Assembly (NCBI GenBank): GCA_947565445.1
Contig: CANOGC010000013.1
Coordinates: 1-33,131, forward strand
Source of the DNA: an uncultured Clostridium sp.
GTDB lineage: Bacteria > Bacillota > Clostridia > TANB77 > CAG-508
Direction: 5' to 3'
DNA: 33,131 bases
Shown here: in pieces, positions 1 through 5,541 of the stretch
Numbering within the stretch: the first letter of the stretch is position 1
Layout: every line of letters begins with the position of its first letter
Notes under the pieces: generated by a model
Seen by the model: only the letters and a program-made list of their open reading frames with translations
Databases searched by the model: none
What the model was told of the DNA's origin: nothing
Program-made: the position numbers and the translations under genes

Positions 1-667
1 TTAATGTTTCTACTGTATATGTAGCTTCTGCTCCTGCAAATTTTTCTTTTTCTGTTTTTCTTCCTTTTAATACTGGTATTGCTAATAACTCTTCTATTAC
101 TTCTTCATAAATATCAAGCATTTGTAATGTTCTTTGTTTTGCCTCTTCTGCTGTTTCATGAATAGTATGCCCTTCTTGCCATAAAAATTCTCTAGAACGT
201 AAAAATGGTCTTGTTTCTTTTTCCCATCTTATTACATTACACCATTGGTTATATACAAATGGTAAATCTCTCCATGAATTTAACCATTTTGAATAAAGTG
301 TAGAAATTATTGTCTCTGAAGTTGGTCTTATGCATAACCTTTCGTCTAGTTTTTCTTCTCCTCCAATTGTAACCCATGCTACTTCTGGTGCAAACCCCTC
401 AATATGATCTTTTTCTTTTGCAAGCAAATTTTCTGGTATTAATACTGGAAAATATGTATTCTTTACTCCTGCTTTCTTAAATTTTTCATCTGCATATTTT
501 TGAATGTTTTCCCAAATAGCATAACCATATGGTTTAATAGCAATACATCCTTTTGTATCAGTATAATCAGCAAGTTCTGCTTTTAGAACAATATCTGTAT
601 ACCATTTTGCAAAATCTTCTTCTATATTAGTAATTTCTTTTACGAAATCTTCTTTATTTTTACTCAT
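1..667 (-). CDS. proS: Prolyl-tRNA synthetase, N-terminal part (cut by window edge)
   Basis: Charges tRNA-Pro with proline in the cytoplasm. The first 222 codons are present and the gene runs off the left edge. The class II synthetase core is visible: the RPTSETI motif near residue 110, then [15 protein letters not shown] (motif 2 region) near residue 150. The N-terminus goes straight into the catalytic domain, as in the short archaeal/eukaryal-like ProRS type that many Clostridia carry. The ATG start at 667 follows an AGGAGG-type site. It lies 27 nt after the scpB stop, so the two genes are probably co-transcribed. Confidence 0.95.
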   Translation of the reverse strand, partial: MSKNKEDFVKEITNIEEDFAKWYTDIVLKAELADYTDTKGCIAIKPYGYAIWENIQKYADEKFKKAGVKNTYFPVLIPENLLAKEKDHIEGFAPEVAWVTIGGEEKLDERLCIRPTSETIISTLYSKWLNSWRDLPFVYNQWCNVIRWEKETRPFLRSREFLWQEGHTIHETAEEAKQRTLQMLDIYEEVIEELLAIPVLKGRKTEKEKFAGAEATYTVETL

Positions 668-693
668 TTTATTCTCCTCCTATTTTAATTTTC

Positions 694-1302
694 TTAATCA
701 TAAACCTCTTCTTCCCTTTCGGGGTTAGGAGCCTCATTTTCTTTTTCTTCTAAAATGTCATCAATTACAATTTGTTGGTTTTCATCTATTTTATATTTTG
801 GTAAGTTTGGTAAATCTTCTAAACTATTATATCCAAACATTTTAAGGAAATTTAATGTAGTCTTATATGACATTGGCTTTCCTGGCGCATCTAATTTTCC
901 TGCCTCTTCTATTAAATTATATTCCATCAATTTATAAATAGTAGCATCAGAATTAACCCCACGTATCATTTCAATTTCTGCTTTTGTTACACCTGAATTG
1001 TACGCTATAATTGCAAGTATTTCTAATGCAGCATTAGATAAATTTGGCTTACTTCTTTTATCTATAACTGGATAAATATATTCATAATATTCTTTTTTTG
1101 TACACATTTGATATGAATCATTCATCCTAATAATTTCTATACCTCTGTTTTGTTTCTTAAATTCTTCTTTCATACTTTCAATTATTTTGATAATATCTTC
1201 TTCATTCATTTCAAGTGCTGAAACAAGTTCTGTTATTTTTACTTCTCTTCCACATGCAAATAAAATTGCTTCTATAATAGCTTCTATTTTTCCAATTTCC
1301 AT
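694..1302 (-). CDS. scpB: Segregation and condensation protein B
   Basis: ScpB is the winged-helix kleisin-partner subunit of the SMC-ScpAB condensin, which compacts and segregates the nucleoid. The 202-aa length is normal for the family. The first winged helix starts at MEIGKIEAIIEAILFACG. The conserved second segment carries NAALEILAIIAYNSGVTKAEIE, followed by the IRGVNSD turn near residues 113-119. The C-terminus is acidic and low in complexity, which is common. The ATG has a purine-rich site (AAGGAAAAA) upstream, and the gene is the promoter-proximal member of a scpB-proS unit. Confidence 0.95.
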   Translation of the reverse strand: MEIGKIEAIIEAILFACGREVKITELVSALEMNEEDIIKIIESMKEEFKKQNRGIEIIRMNDSYQMCTKKEYYEYIYPVIDKRSKPNLSNAALEILAIIAYNSGVTKAEIEMIRGVNSDATIYKLMEYNLIEEAGKLDAPGKPMSYKTTLNFLKMFGYNSLEDLPNLPKYKIDENQQIVIDDILEEKENEAPNPEREEEVYD

Positions 1303-1335
1303 ACTTTTTTCCTTTTCTCTTTAAATTACTTATTC

Positions 1336-1364
1336 ATTATGCCACTTTTTCCTTCTTATGTCAA
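1336..1364 (-). promoter_or_regulatory. Sigma-A promoter of scpB-proS
   Basis: On the minus strand TTGACA (1359-1364) and CATAAT (1336-1341) are separated by exactly 17 nt. They lie about 35 nt upstream of the scpB start. Nothing else is visible between scpB and the divergent small gene at 1452 except that gene's own promoter. Confidence 0.75.
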
Positions 1365-1392
1365 TGCTTTTTAAGTCTTGCTTTTTTGTGCA

Positions 1393-1421
1393 TTGCATTT
1401 TTTTTTAATGTATGTTAATAT
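1393..1421 (+). promoter_or_regulatory. Sigma-A-like promoter of the 50-aa gene
   Basis: TTGCAT (1393-1398) and TAATAT (1416-1421) are separated by 17 nt, about 30 nt upstream of the ATG at 1452. It diverges from the scpB promoter. Confidence 0.6.
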
Positions 1422-1451
1422 AGTTTTATATTAATAAGGAGAGTGAAAAAC

Positions 1452-1604
1452 ATGGCAAATGAACCTAAAAAGATTGAAGTTATAGATGGAGATGGCAAAA
1501 AATTAGATATTTCACCTGTATATGAACATCTAAATGTAGTAAAACCTAAAACCAACGAAGAAAAAAAGAAAAAAGTTATTGTACCAAAAGAAAAGAAAAA
1601 ATAA
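1452..1604 (+). CDS. Small lysine-rich hypothetical protein (50 aa)
   Basis: I do not recognise this gene. It is supported by a strong site (AAGGAGAG, 1437-1444) eight nt before the ATG, its own promoter and a strong terminator right after it. The protein opens MANEPKKIEVIDGDGKKLD, has a short ordered-looking middle (VYEHLNVVKP) and ends in a lysine-rich tail (KEKKK). There is no membrane segment and no cysteine. The tail could bind nucleic acid, but that is only inference from charge. Confidence 0.7.
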   Translation: MANEPKKIEVIDGDGKKLDISPVYEHLNVVKPKTNEEKKKKVIVPKEKKK

Positions 1605-1617
1605 TCTTTCTTTAGAA

Positions 1618-1664
1618 TTATAGTAACTTTACTTTAGTGAAATACTAGAGTAAAGTTACTATAA
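1618..1664. terminator. Bidirectional terminator hairpin
   Basis: A 20-bp stem with one G-T wobble: left arm 1618-1637, right arm 1645-1664, loop TGAAATA. It lies between the stop of the plus-strand small gene (1604) and the stop of the convergent Spo0A-like gene (1672), so it can serve both. Confidence 0.8.
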
Positions 1665-1671
1665 TTTAATA

Positions 1672-2427
1672 TTAATAATACAATTTCTCTGAACTTAAAT
1701 TTGTATCTTCGTCAATTTTATCTTTTAAATTGTCTAGAATATAACTAATAAATATCTTAGGTGTTACATGCTCTCCTGATTCTACATGAAAATATTCTTT
1801 AATAACATTAAAATTTGTATATCTAATTGTAGACCTTATAGTTTTTTCTATTGTCCATTTTATATTTATTATACTAACATTATCATGCCTTTTTGATATA
1901 CTCTGATATAGCCTATGTTTCATATCTCTTAATAAATTTTCATTTACTAATACAAGTTCAATTGCATCTACTATGTATTTGTAGCCTAATGTTGCAACAT
2001 TTATTTGAAATGTACGTAACTCTTCTTTTACTAATTCTTCATAGCATTTTCCTCCTGAAATATCAGTAATTTCTTCAATTATATTAATAATTGTACTAAA
2101 AGCACATGGCTTTTTTATTTTAGCATATACATTAGGTATCTTTTTTAGTTTTTTAAATAAATCTACATCTGAACTAATTGCTATAATAAATGGCATTGTC
2201 CTGTTTTGTTGTTTCAATTCATCAATTACTTCAAATACATCAATTTGCGATAGTTCTAAATCAACTATTAAAATATCTCCATCTCTTAATTCATATACTG
2301 TCTGCATCATTTCTTTAGGATTAATAGCAAAACTTGATATGCAAAATCTTTTATTGCTACTAATTACATAGTTCATTACCTTTCTTGAAAATTCCAAATT
2401 ATTTTGTAAAATTGCTAAACGGTTCAT
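1672..2427 (-). CDS. Spo0A-like response regulator with degenerate receiver
   Basis: A 251-aa transcription regulator with the Spo0A layout. Residues 1-120 are receiver-like and residues 130-251 are a Spo0A C-terminal DNA-binding domain (LGYKYIVDAIELV, then helices around RHDNVSIINIKWTIEKTIRS, residues ~178-200). In the receiver the phospho-acceptor aspartate is kept exactly at residue 56 (ILIVD) and the lysine-proline pair (KKP) is near 109. The paired acidic residues that hold magnesium are replaced (AILQNN instead of a DD pair). It may therefore be phosphorylated poorly or not at all. The ATG follows AAAGGGGGAAATATT. The promoter is ECF-type, shared with the sigma gene at 2701. It is more likely a paralogue than the main Spo0A. 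Confidence 0.8.
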   Translation of the reverse strand: MNRLAILQNNLEFSRKVMNYVISSNKRFCISSFAINPKEMMQTVYELRDGDILIVDLELSQIDVFEVIDELKQQNRTMPFIIAISSDVDLFKKLKKIPNVYAKIKKPCAFSTIINIIEEITDISGGKCYEELVKEELRTFQINVATLGYKYIVDAIELVLVNENLLRDMKHRLYQSISKRHDNVSIINIKWTIEKTIRSTIRYTNFNVIKEYFHVESGEHVTPKIFISYILDNLKDKIDEDTNLSSEKLYY

Positions 2428-2465
2428 AATATTTCCCCCTTTCCTTTTTATCCTCTTATATATAA

Positions 2466-2492
2466 GAGTCCTGTTGTTGCAATTTTGTTACA
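2466..2492 (-). promoter_or_regulatory. ECF-type promoter 1 (Spo0A-like gene)
   Basis: Minus strand: TGTAAC (2487-2492) then AAAAT and a 12-nt spacer to ACTCTTAT (ACTC at 2466-2469). The GTTACA-to-GAGT distance of 21 nt is identical at two other promoters (3219-3245, 4164-4190). An AAC core with a 17-nt gap to an ACTC/CGTC-like element is typical of ECF sigma promoters. Confidence 0.7.
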
Positions 2493-2581
2493 AAATTTTT
2501 CAATTTTCGACATTTTTTTCTATTTTTTTCAACTTTATTTGTATATTCTTCTAAGTCGTAGTAAACTAGTTTTGATAATAA

Positions 2582-2650
2582 ACTTCCTTAATGAATGAGG
2601 AAGTGCGTACAATTTCCAAATAAAAAGGCATTTATTATAATGTCTTTTTA
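2582..2650 (-). terminator. Two hairpins after the ECF sigma gene
   Basis: One hairpin at 2582-2604 (ACTTCCTTA / TGAGGAAGT, one wobble) and a second at 2621-2650 (TAAAAAGGCAT / ATGTCTTTTTA, one wobble, loop TTATTATA). They lie just downstream of the sigma gene stop at 2701 and are the likely transcript end. The interval 2493-2581 shows nothing else I can name. Confidence 0.5.
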
Positions 2651-2700
2651 TAAGTTTAGCTTATACGCTATTTTAAGTTAATTTATATGAAATACTATTT

Positions 2701-3195
2701 TTAATTATTCTTAATTTCTTCCTTTACTCTTTCTTTCCATCTGTAAAATTCTACTCTTGCCCATGTTTCAGATTTTCCTAATATTTCTCCTAATTCTTTA
2801 AAACTTAAATCTAACTTTAATCTTAAATGTATAAGTTCTTTCCTAGGGCTTTCTAATTTTTCTATTTGTTTATACAAATAGCTAACTTTTTCTTTTTCTA
2901 TAAGTTCTTCTTCCATATCATACCTCTCTTCTATTTCTCCAATCTCTTCATTCATAGAAACTTTAACTATTTTTTTTACCCTTTCATCTTCTTTATATAA
3001 TAAGTTTTTTGCTATTTGACACAGCCAAACTTTTATTTTACATTCATTTCTAAATTCTCTTATTTTTTCTACTGCTATACAAAAGGTCTCTTGTGTAATT
3101 TCTTCTGCCAAAAACTCATTATGACATCTTCCTAATAGGTAATAATATACTATTTTTGAGTATTGTCTATATATTTCCTCGATATTCTGTTCCAA
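2701..3195 (-). CDS. ECF-type RNA polymerase sigma factor
   Basis: A 164-aa sigma-70-family factor with only regions 2 and 4. Region 2 is residues ~5-70 (IYRQYSKIVYYYLLGR, then EEITQETFCIAVEKI and VWLCQIAKNLL). Region 4 is residues ~110-160, with the helix-turn-helix SFKELGEILGKSETWARVEFYRW. The start is TTG at 3195, chosen because AAGGGGG sits eight nt upstream and no ATG fits. No anti-sigma gene overlaps it, which is unusual for ECF operons. Its own promoter matches the ECF-type element seen at two neighbouring genes, so autoregulation is likely. Confidence 0.9.
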   Translation of the reverse strand: MEQNIEEIYRQYSKIVYYYLLGRCHNEFLAEEITQETFCIAVEKIREFRNECKIKVWLCQIAKNLLYKEDERVKKIVKVSMNEEIGEIEERYDMEEELIEKEKVSYLYKQIEKLESPRKELIHLRLKLDLSFKELGEILGKSETWARVEFYRWKERVKEEIKNN

Positions 3196-3218
3196 TATAT
3201 TTTCCCCCTTATTAATAA

Positions 3219-3245
3219 GAGTATAAAATATAACATTTTGTTACA
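3219..3245 (-). promoter_or_regulatory. ECF-type promoter 2 (sigma gene itself)
   Basis: Minus strand: TGTAACAAAAT, a 12-nt spacer, then ACTCTTAT. Spacing and both boxes match the elements at 2466-2492 and 4164-4190. It lies 24 nt before the TTG start of the sigma gene, pointing to autoregulation. Confidence 0.7.
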
Positions 3246-3385
3246 AAAAATTTGAAATTTTTCTATTTTTCTACATTTATTACTCTTATGGTTATTTTAA
3301 TACTTTTAGCGTGTTAGAAAATAATGCTAATTTCGTTATATCTTTTGCTATTATTAAATTTTGAATTCTTTAATATATGATAAAA

Positions 3386-3601
3386 TCACCTTGAAACTTT
3401 GTTTTCATCTTTATAAACGCAAATATTAGCACCTACTCCAAATATTGCTATAATCATTCCCATCAAACATTGTAAAGGATATGTTAAAGAAAATACATTA
3501 ATCAAATGACTATCTAGTATAATTCCTAACAAAAACCATGACACTATTGGAACTATTGATGTTATTAATATATCAAAGCTTACTCTAAATAATCTTCTCA
3601 T
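3386..3601 (-). CDS. Short membrane protein, possible remnant of a MATE-like transporter
   Basis: A 71-aa protein with two hydrophobic segments (LITSIVPIVSWFLLGIILD and LQCLMGMIIAIFGVGANICV), ending soon after in KDENKVSR. The arrangement resembles, by impression only, the first helices of polytopic multidrug-type transporters, which would normally be over 400 aa. No continuation exists in any frame downstream. It could be a truncated remnant or a genuine two-helix protein. TAGGAAT lies upstream of the ATG. It sits downstream of the 50-aa gene (3858-4010) and may share its transcript. Confidence 0.45.
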   Translation of the reverse strand: MRRLFRVSFDILITSIVPIVSWFLLGIILDSHLINVFSLTYPLQCLMGMIIAIFGVGANICVYKDENKVSR

Positions 3602-3678
3602 TTTTATTCCTATTCTCTTAGTAGATATTGAAAACTCAAATTTTGTTTGAGCTTATTAAATTTGTATTCATAGTAAGT

Positions 3679-3731
3679 AGTCAATAGTTGGGGAGGAAAA
3701 ATTTTAAGGTTTTCCTCCCCAACTATTGACT
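3679..3731. repeat. Perfect 22-bp inverted repeat
   Basis: Arms 3679-3700 and 3710-3731 are exact reverse complements, separated by nine bases. The arms contain a GGGGAGG/CCTCCCC core that is GC-rich for this region. No T-run follows on either strand, so it is an unusual terminator if it is one. The rest of 3602-3857 shows no gene. Confidence 0.85.
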
Positions 3732-3857
3732 TTCATCCTTTATTTTCTGATTGATTTCTGTATCAATTCTGTTCAATTTAGTTCGAATAGATATGTCGTT
3801 TGTAGCGACGGTTCGATACCCTTTATATGTACGAATTAGTCTAAAAGAAATATATGG

Positions 3858-4010
3858 TTAGTTATTACATAAAAACATATCAATTTCATTTTTGACATTA
3901 TATACATTGTTGTCTAAGCAAACTCTGATTAGTAATTTTATAAAATCTTCTCTTGCATTATACTTCTTTTTCATTTCTTTTACAATCTCCTCTAAAATTT
4001 TCTTTTCCAT
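3858..4010 (-). CDS. Small hypothetical protein (50 aa) under ECF-type promoter 3
   Basis: I do not recognise it. The peptide opens MEKKILEEIVKEMKKKYNA and continues through REDFIKLLIRVCLDNNV to DMFLCNN. It is helical-looking, charged and soluble, with two cysteines. The ATG at 4010 has AAAGGAGAGG seven nt upstream, strong support for translation. The ECF-type promoter at 4164-4190 is the nearest upstream start, giving a leader of about 145 nt with two hairpins. As a likely target of the local sigma factor it could be an anti-sigma-like or signalling peptide, but that is speculative. Confidence 0.6.
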   Translation of the reverse strand: MEKKILEEIVKEMKKKYNAREDFIKLLIRVCLDNNVYNVKNEIDMFLCNN

Positions 4011-4052
4011 ATGTTTCCTCTCCTTTACCATAATTTGACATTTATTAGTAGG

Positions 4053-4089
4053 AAAGGTATAATAAATATGTGGTATTTACTATACCTTT
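4053..4089 (-). promoter_or_regulatory. Leader hairpin upstream of the 50-aa gene
   Basis: A 14-bp stem with one wobble (4053-4066 with 4076-4089) in the leader between ECF-type promoter 3 and the start at 4010. A second, looser inverted repeat (AGATAG / CTATCT) lies at about 4100-4135. Function unknown. Confidence 0.5.
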
Positions 4090-4163
4090 CGAGGGGTAAG
4101 ATAGAATTTTCGGTCAAAAAAAATGTGCTATCTTATCTCTCCTTTTTATGCCTCTACATATAT

Positions 4164-4190
4164 GAGTCTTTTAAACTACATTTTGTTACA
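4164..4190 (-). promoter_or_regulatory. ECF-type promoter 3
   Basis: Minus strand: TTTGTAACAAAAT, a 12-nt spacer, then ACTCATAT. It has the same boxes and the same 21-nt box-to-box distance as promoters 1 and 2. It directs transcription toward the 50-aa gene at 3858-4010. Confidence 0.65.
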
Positions 4191-4414
4191 AAGAAAATTA
4201 AAAAAATTTTACTTTTTTCGTTTTTTTGTTACTTTTATAGTTATTTTATGCGTGTTTTGGGTACAAAAAAAGAACAGTATTGCTACTGCTCCAAATTTTC
4301 CTACACCCCATATGTGTACTTTAATTCTTGATTATTATAGCATCATTTCCAGTATTTGTCAAATTCCACTTCTTTCTACTTTCGACAATATACGTTTTTA
4401 TTCCACAATTGTTA

Positions 4415-4443
4415 TTGACAAGCTATATGTGTTTTGATAAAAT
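4415..4443 (+). promoter_or_regulatory. Near-consensus sigma-A promoter of the candidate toxin gene
   Basis: TTGACA (4415-4420), 17 nt, TAAAAT (4438-4443). It lies about 140 nt upstream of the ATG at 4584, so the mRNA has a long leader. Confidence 0.8.
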
Positions 4444-4449
4444 ATCTCT

Positions 4450-4583
4450 AGTCGTGAGGTTCACCTAAAGACATCATGGTGTATTAATTAGCAGTTGTTA
4501 CTGCTAGTTAAAGCAGATTTTGACTGCTAATATCATGCATCTTGTAATGCATTTTATTTTAACAACGGGAGGTGAACAGAAAA
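4450..4583 (+). promoter_or_regulatory. Structured 5' leader with mutually exclusive hairpins
   Basis: Four short segments are mutually complementary: TAGCAG (4489-4494), CTGCTA (4501-4506), AGCAG (4512-4516) and CTGCT (4524-4528). They can fold as 1:2 plus 3:4, or as 2:3. A third hairpin ATGCAT/ATGCAT (4535-4540 with 4547-4552) follows, then the ribosome site GGGAGGTG (4568-4575). Such alternative folds are typical of leaders that control ribosome access. Confidence 0.55.
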
Positions 4584-4811
4584 ATGGAGATTGTAGTTGG
4601 TATTGTACTCATTATTGTAGTTTCTAAACCTTTTCTAGACAGTTTAGCTAAGCTAATTAGTCGTATAACTAATTTAGTTAAACAGCTTCAAAGTGGACAA
4701 CCTAAGCAATTAGGTGACGGCAAAAATATTCAATTCAGCTTGAAGATTGATTCCGGAGAGCAAAAAAGAAACTTGTGCCGCAAACACAAGTCTTCAAAAC
4801 GATTAGATTAA
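4584..4811 (+). CDS. Small membrane peptide, candidate type I toxin (75 aa)
   Basis: The ATG at 4584 is preferred over the GTG at 4572 because the GGGAGGTG site then lies at normal distance. The peptide begins MEIVVGIVLIIVVSKPFLD, a single hydrophobic segment at residues 2-14. An amphipathic stretch (LAKLISRITNLVKQL) follows, then a polar basic tail ending KHKSSKRLD. I cannot place it in a named family. The context resembles type I toxin genes: strong promoter, long structured leader, terminator right after the stop, and a convergent promoter giving an RNA antisense to the 3' end. A small phage or host membrane peptide without toxicity is the alternative. Confidence 0.6.
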   Translation: MEIVVGIVLIIVVSKPFLDSLAKLISRITNLVKQLQSGQPKQLGDGKNIQFSLKIDSGEQKRNLCRKHKSSKRLD

Positions 4812-4917
4812 CGCCAGTTAATCGTAAGGAGCTTCGGCTCCTTATTTATTTATATTCTTTAGTGCATTTTAATATGAATATTATTGTACGTCAACATCAA
4901 AAATATTACATTTTTGT
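4760..4917 (-). ncRNA. Candidate antisense RNA to the 3' end of the small membrane gene
   Basis: Predicted from a consensus promoter (4924-4952) and a minus-strand terminator inside the neighbouring gene: stem 4771-4777 with 4785-4791 (ACTTGTG/CACAAGT), followed on the minus strand by TTCTTTTTT. The RNA would be about 155 nt. It would pair over roughly 90 nt with the end of the sense mRNA, including its last codons and terminator. This is the layout of TxpA/RatA and BsrG/SR4 in Bacillus. It is not a proven transcript. Confidence 0.5.
4825..4844 (+). terminator. Terminator with UUCG tetraloop
   Basis: TAAGGAGC-TTCG-GCTCCTTA followed by TTTATTTAT. It lies 14 nt after the stop of the small membrane gene. 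A further hairpin (GATTAAC/GTTAATC, 4805-4821) sits between the stop and this stem. Confidence 0.85.
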
Positions 4918-4923
4918 AATAAA

Positions 4924-4952
4924 ATTGTAACATTTTATTTATGTTTTGTCAA
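4924..4952 (-). promoter_or_regulatory. Convergent sigma-A promoter for the antisense RNA
   Basis: Minus strand TTGACA (4947-4952), 17 nt, TACAAT (4924-4929). No open reading frame with a ribosome site follows it, which supports a non-coding transcript. Confidence 0.7.
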
Positions 4953-5107
4953 CACCATATTACACTTATAGTATACCACAATTTTTCCTAAAATATCAAA
5001 TTTCTTAAAAAATGACTTCTTACAACCATTTTTTAGATACGTTATATTCCTTGATTTCACTACATTTTTACTATATCAAAATATTTAAACTTTTTTCCAT
5101 GTTTTAC

Positions 5108-5136
5108 TTGACATACGTATATACGCGTTGTATAAT
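5108..5136 (+). promoter_or_regulatory. Perfect consensus sigma-A promoter with palindromic spacer
   Basis: TTGACA (5108-5113), 17 nt, TATAAT (5131-5136). The spacer holds the palindrome CGTATATACG and an adjacent ACGCGT, placed where a repressor would block RNA polymerase. A promoter this strong in a prophage flank is expected to be repressed. Confidence 0.8.
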
Positions 5137-5161
5137 ATCTATGGAAAGTGAGGTGAAACAT

Positions 5162-5254
5162 ATGCTTAAATTCTTACTAAAGAAATTTAAAGATAGAAAA
5201 AGAATTAGGAACAACCGCCACCAAGCAATGTTAATAATTCAATCCCTATCCTAA
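5162..5254 (+). CDS. Thirty-residue cationic peptide
   Basis: The ATG at 5162 has GAGGTG upstream at normal distance and a perfect promoter 25 nt before. The peptide starts MLKFLLKKFKDRKRIRNNRH and ends QSLS. It is strongly basic and amphipathic, with hydrophobic residues spaced as on one helix face. A weak terminator-like repeat (GAGAGG/CCTCTC) follows at about 5261-5278. I do not recognise it. It could be a small regulatory, toxic or leader peptide. Confidence 0.6.
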   Translation: MLKFLLKKFKDRKRIRNNRHQAMLIIQSLS

Positions 5255-5331
5255 ACACTTGAGAGGATAATTCCTCTCTTGTATTTAAATTATATCATTA
5301 ATTATTATAAAAATCAATGGAGGAATTTATC

Positions 5332-5517
5332 ATGGAAGAATTTAAACGAGATTATAAGAAAGAATGGGAAAAAGAAAAAGAAACTAAAGTTACTAGGTTA
5401 ATTAAATTTGATAAAAAATTATTTGAACAGTTTTCTGAACAACTAAAAAAAGACAATAAGACTATTAATGGTTTTGTTATTGAACAAGTTTTAAAGTACT
5501 TAAATAAAGCAGAGTAG
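5332..5517 (+). CDS. Ribbon-helix-helix (Arc/CopG-like) DNA-binding protein
   Basis: A 61-aa protein. The ATG at 5332 is chosen because GGAGG lies eight nt upstream; an ATG at 5317 overlaps that site. Residues ~18-58 follow the ribbon-helix-helix pattern: a short strand (VTRLIKFD), helix 1 (KKLFEQFSEQLKKDN) and helix 2 (INGFVIEQVLKYLNK). Such proteins dimerise and repress their own promoters. It sits just outside the phage lysis genes, behind the peptide gene at 5162, and could repress the palindromic promoter there. Confidence 0.7.
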   Translation: MEEFKRDYKKEWEKEKETKVTRLIKFDKKLFEQFSEQLKKDNKTINGFVIEQVLKYLNKAE

Positions 5518-5534
5518 AACTAACTACCCTGCTT
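5507..5534. terminator. Bidirectional terminator between convergent genes
   Basis: Arms AAGCAGAGTAG (5507-5517) and CTACCCTGCTT (5524-5534), with one mismatch and a six-base loop. It overlaps the stop of the ribbon-helix-helix gene and lies eight nt past the endolysin stop, so it can end both transcripts, including the prophage late transcript. Confidence 0.7.
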
Positions 5535-5541
5535 ACTTTAT

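Noticed and set aside
3770..3830. Possible tRNA remnant (GGTTCGATACC resembles a T arm)
   Set aside because: The bases around it do not form a T stem and no acceptor, D or anticodon arm can be found on either strand.
4011..4437. Plus-strand open frames upstream of the small membrane gene
   Set aside because: No ribosome sites; they overlap a minus-strand promoter and leader and encode phenylalanine-rich AT-derived sequence.
3800..5541. Left attachment site of the prophage
   Set aside because: The right end of the prophage lies outside the window, so no repeated core can be compared; I cannot support a position.
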